From DYFC01 sp041658585 (GTDB lineage Bacteria > Nitrospirota > Thermodesulfovibrionia > Thermodesulfovibrionales > SM23-35), in the NCBI GenBank assembly GCA_041658585.1, contig JBAZZX010000025.1, positions 1 through 42,537 of the forward strand: 42,537 nucleotides of DNA. Reading direction: 5' to 3'. The position numbers and the translations under genes were made by a program. Of the stretch, positions 1 to 7,776 are shown piece by piece (the stretch's first letter is position 1; each line of letters starts with the position of its first letter). Under the pieces are notes generated by a model. The model was not told the origin of the DNA. It worked only from the letters and a program-made list of their open reading frames with translations, and did not search any database.

Positions 1-88
1 GATAGCGATGGAGAAGGAACTGAGGTTTGCTATCCGCGAGGGCGGCAGGACGGTAGGCGCCGGTGTTGTTACCGAGGTAATACAATAA
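1..88 (+). CDS. tuf: Elongation factor Tu, C-terminal end (partial)
   Basis: The first 28 codons of the window, reading from base 2 to a TAA at 86-88, end in the typical EF-Tu C-terminus (FAIREGG, then RTVGAGVV). EF-Tu is the GTPase that delivers aminoacyl-tRNA to the ribosome. Only domain 3 residues are present; the rest lies upstream of the window. Its place just before rpsJ matches the usual str-S10 junction. Confidence 0.9.
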   Translation, partial: IAMEKELRFAIREGGRTVGAGVVTEVIQ

Positions 89-149
89 TAAAGCTGAAAT
101 GCAAAATTAACATTGCAAAATGCAAAAATAAGGAATTATTGAGGACAAG
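89..149 (+). repeat. A-rich spacer built of repeated 'atgcaaaa' units
   Basis: The spacer between tuf and rpsJ contains 'aaatgcaaaat', then 'attgcaaaatgcaaaaat', a short word repeated with slight variation. The rpsJ ribosome binding site (GAGGACAAG) follows at its end. Similar word-like spacers occur at 10402-10443 and, with other words, elsewhere in the ribosomal cluster. Confidence 0.5.
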
Positions 150-455
150 GTGAATCAGAAGATACGAATCAAATTAAGGGCTTACGACCATAGAATACTT
201 GACAGGTCTGTAAAGGAAATTGTAGATACGGTACAAAGAACAGGCGCAAGAATAGCAGGTCCCGTTCCTTTGCCTACCAGAATCAGCAGGGTTACGGTTC
301 TCAGGTCTCCGCATGTTGACAAGAAATCAAGAGAACAATTTGAGATCAGGACCCACAAGAGGCTGTTGGATATCGTTGATCCTACTCCCCAGACTGTTGA
401 CGCATTGATGAAACTGGAACTGGCGGCAGGGGTGGATGTAGAGATCAAATTATGA
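150..455 (+). CDS. rpsJ: 30S ribosomal protein S10
   Basis: S10 belongs to the head of the 30S subunit and, in other bacteria, also acts with NusB in antitermination. The 101-residue protein has the expected length and the family pattern KIRIKLRAYDH near the N-terminus and RTHKRLLDI near residue 70. It starts at GTG 150, preceded by GAGGACAAG. It is the first gene of the S10 cluster; 55 bp separate it from rplC. No clear promoter is visible between it and tuf, so readthrough from upstream is likely. Confidence 0.97.
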   Translation: MNQKIRIKLRAYDHRILDRSVKEIVDTVQRTGARIAGPVPLPTRISRVTVLRSPHVDKKSREQFEIRTHKRLLDIVDPTPQTVDALMKLELAAGVDVEIKL

Positions 456-510
456 GAGAAGCCCTTTTTAATAGAAAATAGACAATTTAAGGATAGTTGG
501 AGATATATTA

Positions 511-1122
511 ATGATCGGCATATTAGGTAAAAAGCTTGGTATGACTCAAATATTTGCAGATGACGGTAAGGCATATCCCGTAACGGTTATTGAGGCGGGA
601 CCGTGCTGTGTAGTTCAGGTAAAGACTGCGAAAAAAGATGGATATGAGGCTGTTAAGGTCGGTTATATCGAGACCAAGGACAGAAAAATAAACAAGCCCG
701 GTTTGGGGGTTTTTAAAAAAGCGGGAACGAAGCCTTACAGGATATTGAAAGAATTCCCTATTGCAGGACTGAAAGTGGGAGAATTTATTACAGTCGAAAG
801 ATTTGCAAAGGGCGACATGGTTTCCGTTTCCGGCGTCTCCAAGGGTAAGGGATTTCAGGGTGTTATGAAGAGGCACAATTTTTCCGGCGGACCGGGTTCC
901 CATGGCTCGATGTTCAACAGGGCCCCCGGATCTATTGGCGCAAGCTCATACCCCTCAAGAGTATGGAAGAATCAGAAGATGCCCGGTCATATGGGGTCGG
1001 AGAGGGTGACTGTAAAGAACCTTGAAGTAATCGACGTCAGACCCGACCAAAACCTGGTGCTCATTAAAGGAGCAATACCGGGACCCAAGGGCGTCTTTGT
1101 TGAAATAAAGAAGGAATATTAG
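511..1122 (+). CDS. rplC: 50S ribosomal protein L3
   Basis: L3 is an early-assembly 50S protein that reaches the peptidyl transferase centre through a long loop. The 203-residue product begins GILGKKLGMTQIF and has the loop signature GFQGVMKRHNF followed by GPGSHGS and the PGHMG motif around residues 105-165. It starts at ATG 511 after GATAGTTGGAG. rplD begins one base after its stop, consistent with translational coupling inside the S10 operon. Confidence 0.97.
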   Translation: MIGILGKKLGMTQIFADDGKAYPVTVIEAGPCCVVQVKTAKKDGYEAVKVGYIETKDRKINKPGLGVFKKAGTKPYRILKEFPIAGLKVGEFITVERFAKGDMVSVSGVSKGKGFQGVMKRHNFSGGPGSHGSMFNRAPGSIGASSYPSRVWKNQKMPGHMGSERVTVKNLEVIDVRPDQNLVLIKGAIPGPKGVFVEIKKEY

Positions 1123-1123
1123 C

Positions 1124-1753
1124 ATGTCGGAAATTGAAATAAAAGATAAGAATAATAATATCGTTGGAAAAATGAATCTGAATGACGAAGTCTTTTCCGT
1201 AAAGGCTAAAGCAGGCGTTGTCCACAGTTCGGTAGTTAATTATCTTGCAAACCAGAGGCAAGGCACTCATGCGACAAAGACAAAGGGTCTTGTAAGCGGC
1301 GGCGGCAGGAAGCCCTGGAAACAAAAAAGTACGGGAAGGGCAAGGGCCGGCAGCATACGCTCTCCGTTATGGAGAGGCGGCGGAGCGGTTTTTGGACCGC
1401 AGCCAAGAGATTATTCGTATAAACTGCCGAAACAGGTAAAGCGGCTTGCTTTTATGAAGGCCTTTCAGGAAAAGCTTTCAGGCGGAGAAGTTGTTGTAAT
1501 AGAAGACCTGAATTTCGACAAGCCTAAGACAAAAGATATGGTTGCCATTCTGGGTACGCTTGGTTTTAAAAATAAGAGTGTTTTGATAGTAACTCCCGAG
1601 AAAAATGACGCCATTGTACTGTCGGCCAGAAATATTCCCGGAGTTGCCGTGACAAAAGCCGCTGATATGAATACTTATGATGTCTGCGCTTATAACATGC
1701 TTCTTATAACAAAAGATGCGTTATCAAAAATTGAGGAAATCAAGGGATCATGA
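1124..1753 (+). CDS. rplD: 50S ribosomal protein L4
   Basis: L4 lines the upper part of the nascent-peptide exit tunnel. Its extended loop is visible as THATKTKG, then GGGRKPWKQKSTGRAR and SPLWRGGG around residues 48-90. The 209-residue length is normal. Its last codon and stop overlap the rplW start in an ATGA junction at 1750-1753. In Escherichia coli L4 represses its own operon; no matching leader structure is visible here. Confidence 0.96.
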   Translation: MSEIEIKDKNNNIVGKMNLNDEVFSVKAKAGVVHSSVVNYLANQRQGTHATKTKGLVSGGGRKPWKQKSTGRARAGSIRSPLWRGGGAVFGPQPRDYSYKLPKQVKRLAFMKAFQEKLSGGEVVVIEDLNFDKPKTKDMVAILGTLGFKNKSVLIVTPEKNDAIVLSARNIPGVAVTKAADMNTYDVCAYNMLLITKDALSKIEEIKGS

Positions 1754-2040
1754 AAGATATTTACTCGGTCATAAAAAAACCGCTATTCACCGAAAAAGGC
1801 GGGAGTCTCAAAGAATCTGAAAACAAGATACTTATTGAAGTTGCAAAAGACGCAAATAAGATAGAGATCAAGAAATCGATTGAAGAGAACTTCAAGGTGA
1901 AAGTTGAGAAGGTTGCAACAATCAAGATGTACGGTAAATGGAAAAAATATGGGAAGTCGGTCGGTAAAAGGCCTGACAGAAAAAAGGCAATAATTACCCT
2001 CAAAAAGGGTGAAAAACTAGATTTTATTGAAGGTGCATAA
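1750..2040 (+). CDS. rplW: 50S ribosomal protein L23
   Basis: L23 sits at the exit of the ribosomal tunnel and docks trigger factor and SRP. The 96-residue product has the family start (VIKKPLFTEKG) and the basic loop YGKWKKYGKSVGKRPDRKKA near residues 60-80. It begins inside the rplD stop (ATGA) and its TAA shares one base with the rplB ATG at 2040, so rplD-rplW-rplB are translationally coupled. Confidence 0.95.
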   Translation: MKDIYSVIKKPLFTEKGGSLKESENKILIEVAKDANKIEIKKSIEENFKVKVEKVATIKMYGKWKKYGKSVGKRPDRKKAIITLKKGEKLDFIEGA

Positions 2041-2858
2041 TGGGTCTGAAAAAGTTTAATCCTACATCTCCCGGCAGGAGATTCCAGACAGTCTCCGATT
2101 TTGCCGATATCACAACAACCGAACCATGTAAGGCTTTGTTGACATCTCTCCACAAAGCAGGAGGCCGGAATAATACCGGTCGGGTTACGGCCTGGCATAG
2201 AGGCTGCGGCAACAGAAGGGCTTACAGACTTGTAGATTTCAAAAGGGACAAGGCAGGCATACCGGCAAAGGTTGCAACTTTGGAATATGATCCTAACAGA
2301 TCGGCGAGGATAGCCCTTCTCTATTATAAAGACGGTGAGAAAAGATATATCATTGCTCCGTCAGGACTTCATGTCGGAGAAGAGATTGTCTCCGGTAAGG
2401 GGTCTGAAATAAAGATCGGTAATGCTTTACCCCTCGGCGAAATGCCCTTGGGAACATTTATTCATAATATAGAATTGAGGCCCGGAGAGGGCGCCAAATT
2501 AGTCAGAAGCGCAGGCGCCACCGCCCAATTGATAGCGAAAGAAGATAGCAATGTCCAGGTCAAGCTGTCATCGGGGGAAGTGAGACGGATACCCTCTGTC
2601 TGCATGGCTACCGTAGGTCAGGTCAGCAACTTCGAGCACGAAAATATTTCATACGGCAAAGCCGGCAGGAAAAGATGGTTAGGAAAGAGACCGCATGTCA
2701 GAGGTGTTGCCATGAACCCGGTAGATCATCCCCTCGGAGGCGGAGAAGGAAAGGCTTCCGGCGGAAGACCGGCATGCACCCCGTGGGGTAAACCTGAGGG
2801 CGTGAAAACAAGACAAAACAAGAGAACCGATAGATCTATAATTAAGAGGAGGAAGTAA
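2040..2858 (+). CDS. rplB: 50S ribosomal protein L2
   Basis: L2 is needed for subunit association and supports peptidyl transfer. The 272-residue protein shows the hallmark C-terminal segment RGVAMNPVDHPLGGGEGK around residues 220-237, including the conserved histidine, then the basic tail KTRQNKRTDRSIIKRRK. The N-terminal OB-like half has GRNNTGRVTAWHRGCGNRR. The start overlaps the rplW stop by one base. Confidence 0.97.
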   Translation: MGLKKFNPTSPGRRFQTVSDFADITTTEPCKALLTSLHKAGGRNNTGRVTAWHRGCGNRRAYRLVDFKRDKAGIPAKVATLEYDPNRSARIALLYYKDGEKRYIIAPSGLHVGEEIVSGKGSEIKIGNALPLGEMPLGTFIHNIELRPGEGAKLVRSAGATAQLIAKEDSNVQVKLSSGEVRRIPSVCMATVGQVSNFEHENISYGKAGRKRWLGKRPHVRGVAMNPVDHPLGGGEGKASGGRPACTPWGKPEGVKTRQNKRTDRSIIKRRK

Positions 2859-2859
2859 C

Positions 2860-3147
2860 TTGTCGAGATCTCTGAAAAAAGGCCCATTCGTAGATGAAAA
2901 GCTTATGAAAAAGGTAAATACCATGATAGAAAGCGGCGATAAGAAGCTTATTAAAACATGGTCAAGGCGTTCAACGATAGTACCGGAATTTATCGGTTAT
3001 ACCTTTGCGGTACATAACGGAAGGAAGTTCATTCCCGTGTATGTCACAGAGCATATGGTTGGACACAAGCTCGGTGAATTTTCGCCGACAAGGACATTCA
3101 GAAGCCATGCAGGCTCGGATAAGTCTGCATCGCCTGCAAAAGGGTAA
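2860..3147 (+). CDS. rpsS: 30S ribosomal protein S19
   Basis: S19 binds S13 in the 30S head near the A-site tRNA. The 95-residue product begins with the family signature SRSLKKGPFVD and contains FIGYTFAVHNGRKF and LGEFSPTRTFRSH. The start is TTG 2860, one base after the rplB stop, preceded by a strong AAGAGGAGGAAG site that decides this unusual start. A run of TTG and GTG starts continues through the cluster. Confidence 0.96.
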   Translation: MSRSLKKGPFVDEKLMKKVNTMIESGDKKLIKTWSRRSTIVPEFIGYTFAVHNGRKFIPVYVTEHMVGHKLGEFSPTRTFRSHAGSDKSASPAKG

Positions 3148-3158
3148 AAGAGAATAGT

Positions 3159-3491
3159 ATGGAATCAAAAGCAATATTAAAATATGCGAGGATTACACCC
3201 AGAAAAGCACGAAGGGTGGTTGATCTTATAAGGGATAAGAGTGCAGGAGATGCTTTGGTCTTTCTTAGATTTATGCCTTACAGAGCGGCAAAATACGTTG
3301 AAAAGTTGCTGAAGTCGGCAATGGCAAATGCGGAGCAGAAGAAGGCAGTGAACCCCGAAGAAATGAAGATTGCCAAGGCCTGTGTTGATCAGGGGCCTGT
3401 CATGAAGCGGGTTCTGCCGAGGGCGATGGGAAGGGCTAATGTGATAAGAAAAAGAACTTCCCATATAACATTGGTTCTTTCCGAGGAATAA
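3159..3491 (+). CDS. rplV: 50S ribosomal protein L22
   Basis: L22 lines the constriction of the exit tunnel with its beta hairpin. The 110-residue product has the expected ARITPRKARRVVDLIR start and the hairpin region VMKRVLPRAMGRANVIRKR near residues 80-99, the site of macrolide-resistance changes in other species. It starts at ATG 3159 after AAAAGAGAA. A 38-bp spacer separates it from rpsC. Confidence 0.96.
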   Translation: MESKAILKYARITPRKARRVVDLIRDKSAGDALVFLRFMPYRAAKYVEKLLKSAMANAEQKKAVNPEEMKIAKACVDQGPVMKRVLPRAMGRANVIRKRTSHITLVLSEE

Positions 3492-3529
3492 CAATGAATG
3501 TTAAGAATGAAAAGGTTGGGAGGTAGGTT

Positions 3530-4177
3530 TTGGGCCAGAAGACGCATCCTATAGGGATCAGACTCGGTATAATAAAAACCTGGGATTCAAGGTGGTACGC
3601 AAATAAGGGTTACAGAGATCAACTTATTGAAGATATAACTATGAGAAGGGCATTGAAAGAAAAACTCTATCATGCCGGTGTGCCTAAAATTGAAATAGAA
3701 AGGGCCGGTCAGAATTTGAGGGTCATAATTCACACGGCCAGACCCGGCATCATTATAGGCAAAAAGGGCTCTGAGGTCGAAAAGCTCAGAAAAGAACTCA
3801 AGGAAATGACCGGGAAAGAGGTTTCTATAGATATAAAAGAGATCAGAAAACCTGAAGTGGATGCCCAGCTTGTTGCTGAAAATATAGCCCTTCAACTTGA
3901 AAAGAGAGTGGCTTTCAGAAGGGCCATGAAAAAGTCGGTTGCGTCGGCCCTGCGTTTCGGCACACAGGGCGTTAAGGTGTCCTGCTCCGGAAGGCTTGCA
4001 GGCGCCGAGATAGCGCGTTCGGAATGGTACAGGGAAGGAAGAGTACCGCTTCATACCTTCAGGGCTGATATAGACTATGGATTTGCCAAGGCAAAGACGA
4101 CATATGGAATTATCGGAGTAAAAGTCTGGATGTATCGGGGCGATATTTTACCTGAAAGCAGAGTTAAGGAAGTATAG
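3530..4177 (+). CDS. rpsC: 30S ribosomal protein S3
   Basis: S3 forms part of the mRNA entry channel and helicase activity of the 30S subunit. The 215-residue product has the family start GQKTHPIGIRLG, the KH domain motif GIIIGKKGSEVEKLR near residue 75, and the C-terminal GRLAGAEIARSEWYREGRVP. The start is TTG 3530 (Leu codon read as Met) with TTGGGAGGTAG upstream. It is followed closely by rplP. Confidence 0.96.
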   Translation: MGQKTHPIGIRLGIIKTWDSRWYANKGYRDQLIEDITMRRALKEKLYHAGVPKIEIERAGQNLRVIIHTARPGIIIGKKGSEVEKLRKELKEMTGKEVSIDIKEIRKPEVDAQLVAENIALQLEKRVAFRRAMKKSVASALRFGTQGVKVSCSGRLAGAEIARSEWYREGRVPLHTFRADIDYGFAKAKTTYGIIGVKVWMYRGDILPESRVKEV

Positions 4178-4188
4178 GTGACGATATG

Positions 4189-4608
4189 ATGCTGATGCCA
4201 AAAAAAGTTAAATTTAGAAAAATGCAAAAAGGAAATATGAACGGGAAGGCCTATAGCGGAGCTGAAGTGTCCTTCGGCGAGTTCGGCCTGAAAGCGACCG
4301 AGCCGGGATGGGTTTCGAGCCAGCAGATTGAGTCGGCGAGGATAGCCATTACAAGGCACGCAAAAAGAGGCTGCAAGGTATGGATCAGGATTTTCCCGGA
4401 CAAACCTATAACAAAGAAACCCGCTGAAACAAGAATGGGTAAAGGAAAAGGCGCTCCCGAATACTGGGTTGCGGTTGTCAAGCCCGGAAGGGTCCTCTAT
4501 GAGATGTCGGGCGTGAACGAGGCGACTGCAAAAGAGGCCATGCGTCTTGCATCCCATAAATTGCCTGTTGCAACAAGGTTTGTGAAGAGGGATGAGGAGG
4601 TACTGTGA
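4189..4608 (+). CDS. rplP: 50S ribosomal protein L16
   Basis: L16 contacts the A-site tRNA elbow and is the bacterial partner of archaeal L10e. The product (139 residues from this start) opens MLMPKKVKFRK as in most homologues and has ESARIAITRHAKRG and KPAETRMGKGKG. A second in-frame ATG at 4186 would add one residue; AGGTGA at 4176-4181 sits better for 4189. The end overlaps the rpmC GTG by four bases. Confidence 0.95.
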   Translation: MLMPKKVKFRKMQKGNMNGKAYSGAEVSFGEFGLKATEPGWVSSQQIESARIAITRHAKRGCKVWIRIFPDKPITKKPAETRMGKGKGAPEYWVAVVKPGRVLYEMSGVNEATAKEAMRLASHKLPVATRFVKRDEEVL

Positions 4609-4802
4609 AGCCGGCGGAGCTGAGAGCAATGACAGCAGACGAATTAATAACGAAAGAAACGGACCTGAGAAAGGAGCTCTTCAATCTGAGATTCCAGCAG
4701 GCCACGGGTGAAATCGAGAATCCGATGCGGATACGCGCGGTAAGAAAGAACATAGCAAAGGTTTTAACAATAAGAACGGAGAAATCAAAGAGCGGTAAGT
4801 AA
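4605..4802 (+). CDS. rpmC: 50S ribosomal protein L29
   Basis: L29 is a small two-helix protein near the tunnel exit, next to L23. The 65-residue product begins KPAELRAMTADEL and has the conserved LRKELFNLRFQQATGEIENPMRIR segment split over residues 22-45. It starts with GTG 4605 inside the rplP stop (GTGA), with AGGAGG five bases upstream inside rplP, so the two genes are coupled. Confidence 0.94.
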   Translation: MKPAELRAMTADELITKETDLRKELFNLRFQQATGEIENPMRIRAVRKNIAKVLTIRTEKSKSGK

Positions 4803-4904
4803 CAAACGTCATACGGTTTCCCGGGTTTACCAGGTTTCCTGAGTTTCAACTCAAGAACTCAATAAACCCAGGAAGCGCGATAAACCTGAGGTGTAGGAGT
4901 AAGA
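4803..4904 (+). repeat. Intergenic imperfect inverted repeat (rpmC-rpsQ)
   Basis: The rpmC-rpsQ spacer is unusually long for this cluster and is built from 'gggtttaccaggtttcctgagttt' type words with an imperfect inverted copy, 'aataaacccaggaa' then 'ataaacctgagg'. The arms could fold into a hairpin of about 9 bp (CCTG.GTTT with AAAC.CAGG). The rpsQ binding site (GTGTAGGAGTA) lies at its right end. No T-run follows, so a terminator is not supported. Confidence 0.45.
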
Positions 4905-5132
4905 ATGTCAAAGAAAATTTATACGGGTAAAGTAACCAGTAATAAGATGGACAAGACGGTAGTCGTTGCCGTAACCAGGCTTTTCCAGCACCCTGTTTAC
5001 AAAAAAACGGTCAAACGGGTGACTAAATTTAAGGTTCATGACGAACAGAACAAATGTAATATCGGTGATACCGTAAAGATCATAGAAATAAGACCTCTCA
5101 GTAAAGAGAAAAGATGGGCTGTAATAGATTAG
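4905..5132 (+). CDS. rpsQ: 30S ribosomal protein S17
   Basis: S17 is an OB-fold primary binder of 16S rRNA helix 11. The 75-residue product has the family patterns TGKVTSNKMDKTVVV near the start, then FKVHDEQNKCNIGDTVKI and RPLSKEKRW at the C-terminus. It starts at ATG 4905 after a good AGGAG site and lies in standard spc order between rpmC and rplN. Confidence 0.95.
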   Translation: MSKKIYTGKVTSNKMDKTVVVAVTRLFQHPVYKKTVKRVTKFKVHDEQNKCNIGDTVKIIEIRPLSKEKRWAVID

Positions 5133-5154
5133 GTTTTGATTGGAGTGATTTAAG

Positions 5155-5523
5155 ATGATTCAATTACGGAGTATGCTCGAAGTAGCAGACAATTCAGGCG
5201 CTAAAAAAGTGCAATGCATAAAAGTGATGGGCGGTTTCCACAGAAGATATGCAAGACTTGGCGATATTGTGGTCGTCAGTGTTAAAGAAGCCTTGCCTGA
5301 CAGCAGCATTAAGAAGGGGTCAGTTGCAAAGGCCGTTGTCGTGAGGACAAAGAAAGAGCATAGGAGACCCGATGGTACTTACATCAGGTTTGATCAGAAT
5401 GCGGTAGTTCTTATAAACCCGCAGGGCGAACCTGTCGGAACAAGAATTTTCGGCCCTGTGGCAAGGGAGCTGAGGTGGAAAGAGTTTACAAAAATAATCT
5501 CCCTGGCCCCGGAAGTTTTATAG
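5155..5523 (+). CDS. rplN: 50S ribosomal protein L14
   Basis: L14 forms an intersubunit bridge with 16S rRNA helix 14 and is the docking site of the silencing factor RsfS. The 122-residue product is full length: MIQLRSMLEVADNSGAK at the start, then VVVRTKKEHRRPDGTYIRFD and the end GPVARELR near residue 105. It starts at ATG 5155 after TTGGAGTG and precedes rplX by 7 bp. Confidence 0.97.
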   Translation: MIQLRSMLEVADNSGAKKVQCIKVMGGFHRRYARLGDIVVVSVKEALPDSSIKKGSVAKAVVVRTKKEHRRPDGTYIRFDQNAVVLINPQGEPVGTRIFGPVARELRWKEFTKIISLAPEVL

Positions 5524-5530
5524 GTGGAAT

Positions 5531-5851
5531 ATGGGTTTAAGTATTAAGAAAAACGATACAATTTTAGTAATTGCAGGCAAGGAAAAAGGGAAAAGCGGCA
5601 GGGTTATCGCCGTCTATCCGATGAAAGACAGCCTCCTTGTGGAGAAAGTCAATCTCATAAAAAAGCATATGAAACCAACCCGGCAATATACGCAGGGCGG
5701 CATTATTGAGAAAGAGGCGCCGCTTCATATCTCAAACATTATGCTCCTCTGCCCAAAATGCAATAAACCTACAAGAATCGGAAATGCCATATTGCAGAAT
5801 GGCAAGAAGCTGCGTACTTGTAAGAAATGCAGGGAGGTTATAGATCAGTAA
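5531..5851 (+). CDS. rplX: 50S ribosomal protein L24
   Basis: L24 initiates 50S assembly. The 106-residue product has an N-terminal KOW motif (NDTILVIAGKEKGKSGRV) and a C-terminal zinc-ribbon-like segment with CPKC near residues 77-80 and CKKC near residues 98-101; many but not all L24 proteins keep these cysteines. Its TAA shares one base with the rplE ATG at 5851. Confidence 0.95.
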   Translation: MGLSIKKNDTILVIAGKEKGKSGRVIAVYPMKDSLLVEKVNLIKKHMKPTRQYTQGGIIEKEAPLHISNIMLLCPKCNKPTRIGNAILQNGKKLRTCKKCREVIDQ

Positions 5852-6393
5852 TGGCACCGAGATTTAAAGAAAAGTATCTAAAAGAAGTCGTAGTTAATAT
5901 GATGAAAGAATTCGCTTATGAAAATATCATGGAGGTGCCAAAAGTCCAAAAGGTCGTCCTGAATGTCGGCCTCGGAGAGGCTATTCAGAACATAAAATTA
6001 CTTGACGCCGCCCAAAAAGAGCTATCCATGATAACAGGGCAGAAGGCGGTTGTTACAAAGGCCAAGAAGTCAATTGCTGCCTTCAAATTGAGGCAAGGCG
6101 TGCCTATCGGCTGCAAAGTGACTCTCAGGGGAAACAATATGTACGAGTTCCTTGACAGGCTGATCAGTGTTGCATTGCCGAGGATAAGGGATTTCAAAGG
6201 AGTGCCGGGTAAGTCCTTTGACGGGAGAGGCAACTATTCTCTCGGACTAAAAGAGCAGTTTATATTCCCCGAGATAGAATATGATAAGGTCGAAATGGTT
6301 CACGGGCTTGATGTCATCTTTTGTACTTCGGCAAAGACGGACAAAGAGAGCAAGGCCCTGTTACGTTTTATGGGAATGCCGTTCAGGAATTAA
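5851..6393 (+). CDS. rplE: 50S ribosomal protein L5
   Basis: L5 binds 5S rRNA and contacts the 30S head. From ATG 5851 the product is 180 residues, beginning MAPRFKEKYLKEVV, the usual length; a longer reading from 5827 would only add residues inside rplX. Signatures include KVVLNVGLGEA, QKAVVTKAKKSIAAFKLR and the C-terminal KTDKESKALLRFMGMPF. Start and rplX stop overlap by one base (TAATG). Confidence 0.96.
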   Translation: MAPRFKEKYLKEVVVNMMKEFAYENIMEVPKVQKVVLNVGLGEAIQNIKLLDAAQKELSMITGQKAVVTKAKKSIAAFKLRQGVPIGCKVTLRGNNMYEFLDRLISVALPRIRDFKGVPGKSFDGRGNYSLGLKEQFIFPEIEYDKVEMVHGLDVIFCTSAKTDKESKALLRFMGMPFRN

Positions 6394-6395
6394 GA

Positions 6396-6461
6396 GTCAA
6401 TGGTCATTAGTCAATCGTCAGCCAATAGCTTAACAGTGACTAATGACTAATGATTATTGAC
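6396..6461 (+). repeat. Inverted repeat of 'taatgac' words between rplE and rpsN
   Basis: The left arm at 6396-6413 (gtcaatggtcattagtca) and right arm at 6444-6461 (tgactaatgattattgac) are reverse complements at 16 of 18 positions, with a 30-base loop. The right side also has the direct repeat 'tgactaatgactaatga'. It could fold as a stable RNA hairpin in the spc transcript. No T-run follows, and rpsN starts 18 bases later. Confidence 0.7.
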
Positions 6462-6479
6462 TGAGCAAAGGAGCGTTTG

Positions 6480-6665
6480 ATGGCAAAGTTGTGTATGATC
6501 GTAAAAAGTAAGAAGCCGCCGAAATTCAGGGTAAGGGCTTATAACAGGTGCAAGTTATGCGGAAGGCCCAGAGCATATCTGAGAAAATTTGGAATGTGCA
6601 GAATCTGCTTTAGAACGCTTGCACTTGAGGGCCAGATACCCGGCGTTATTAAGGCAAGTTGGTAA
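6480..6665 (+). CDS. rpsN: 30S ribosomal protein S14, zinc-binding type
   Basis: S14 is a late-assembling 30S head protein. This is the short zinc-binding (C+) form of 61 residues, with C24xxC27 and C40xxC43 forming the zinc ribbon and RAYNRCKLCGRPRAYLR as signature. The C+ form implies no need for the zinc-starvation paralogue. The start is ATG 6480; the in-frame TTG at 6477 is too close to the GGAG site. Confidence 0.96.
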   Translation: MAKLCMIVKSKKPPKFRVRAYNRCKLCGRPRAYLRKFGMCRICFRTLALEGQIPGVIKASW

Positions 6666-6693
6666 ACTATGGACCCGTGTGTGGAGGTAATGA

Positions 6694-7086
6694 ATGCTGA
6701 CTGATCCAATTGCAGATATGCTGACAAGAGTACGAAATGCTGTACATATCAAGGCTGAAAAGGTTGATATACCTATTTCAAAAATGAAGCTTGAAATAGC
6801 CAAGATATTAAAGGAAGAAGGTTTTATCAGGGCGTATAAGATTTTAAAAGACAGGCGGCAGGGTATTCTGCGCGTCATTCCTAAATATGTTGATAATGCG
6901 AGCGTTATCTCGGGTTTGAAAAGAATCAGCAAACCGGGAAGACGAGTATATGTAGGCAGTGACGAAATACCGAAAGTTATGGGCGGCCTTGGCGTCGCGA
7001 TTTTGACGACTTCAAAGGGCGTCATGAGCGATAAAAGCTGCCGGCGCGATAGCGTTGGAGGAGAATTAATCTGCCATGTGTGGTAA
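6694..7086 (+). CDS. rpsH: 30S ribosomal protein S8
   Basis: S8 binds 16S rRNA helix 21 and, in enteric bacteria, represses the spc operon. The 130-residue product starts TDPIADMLTRVRNA and has KRISKPGRRVY and the C-terminal GGELICHVW block that ends nearly all S8 proteins. The stretch SDKSCRRDSVGGE replaces the more common DKEARKxGVGGE, but the frame is intact. It starts at ATG 6694 after GTGGAGGTAA. Confidence 0.95.
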   Translation: MLTDPIADMLTRVRNAVHIKAEKVDIPISKMKLEIAKILKEEGFIRAYKILKDRRQGILRVIPKYVDNASVISGLKRISKPGRRVYVGSDEIPKVMGGLGVAILTTSKGVMSDKSCRRDSVGGELICHVW

Positions 7087-7129
7087 CACGGTTTTAAAGA
7101 GAGATTTTTCATCAAAGATCAGGGAGTTT

Positions 7130-7182
7130 AAGGCCGGGAGAATCGTAGTTCAATGCTCATGGCTTTACGCCCCGGGCTTTTT
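7130..7182 (+). promoter_or_regulatory. Possible attenuator hairpin between rpsH and rplF
   Basis: The 107-bp rpsH-rplF spacer is long for this operon. Bases 7130-7140 (aaggccgggag) can pair with 7170-7180 (ccccgggcttt) through nine pairs including one G-U and two mismatches, followed by a short T-run. This looks like a weak terminator or attenuator just before the rplF binding site (AGGAG at 7183-7187). Confidence 0.35.
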
Positions 7183-7193
7183 AGGAGAATAGT

Positions 7194-7736
7194 GTGTCAA
7201 GAATAGGCAAAAAACCGATACAAATACCTGACAATGTTAAGGTGGACATCAAAGACAGAACGGTAAAGGTCAGCGGTCCGAAAGGGGAACTAAGCTGGCT
7301 CCATCCTGACAGGCTAAAGGTTTCGATGAACGAAGGAATCCTGGCAGTCGAGAGGTCAAGCGATTTAAAAACGGACAGAGCGTTGCACGGACTGGCAAGA
7401 AGTCTTCTTTCAAATATGGTTACCGGCGTTTCCCAGGGCTACCAGAGAGTTCTTGATATTGTCGGCGTCGGCTACAGAGCACAGGCGCCCGGTGACAGGC
7501 TCGTTTTTACCCTTGGTTATTCACATGCCATCGAGTTTATACTGCCGGAAGGGGTTAAGGCGTCTGTCGACGGCAAGCAGGTGCAGATAACCCTGACGTC
7601 TATGGATAAACAGCAGATCGGTCAGGTGGCTGCAAGCCTGAAGGCCCTAAGGTTTCCGGACGCCTATAAAGGCAAAGGCATCAGATACGCCGGTGAAAGA
7701 ATCAAACTGAAGGTTGGCAAGGCAGGCAAGAAGTAG
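7194..7736 (+). CDS. rplF: 50S ribosomal protein L6
   Basis: L6 lies at the base of the L7/L12 stalk near the factor-binding site. The 180-residue product has both family repeats: SRIGKKPIQIP and KVSGPKGEL at the N-terminus and the C-terminal KGKGIRYAGERIKLKVGKAGKK tail (residues about 159-180). The start is GTG 7194 after TTTTAGGAGAATA; no ATG alternative fits the family start. Confidence 0.96.
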   Translation: MSRIGKKPIQIPDNVKVDIKDRTVKVSGPKGELSWLHPDRLKVSMNEGILAVERSSDLKTDRALHGLARSLLSNMVTGVSQGYQRVLDIVGVGYRAQAPGDRLVFTLGYSHAIEFILPEGVKASVDGKQVQITLTSMDKQQIGQVAASLKALRFPDAYKGKGIRYAGERIKLKVGKAGKK

Positions 7737-7776
7737 AATCGTTCGTGACCATTGATTTATCTAATAGGAGGTTGCT

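Noticed and set aside
6694..7086. Suspected frameshift near the end of rpsH because of the unusual SDKSCRRDS stretch
   Set aside because: The frame continues into the conserved GGELICHVW end at the right length, so the gene is intact.
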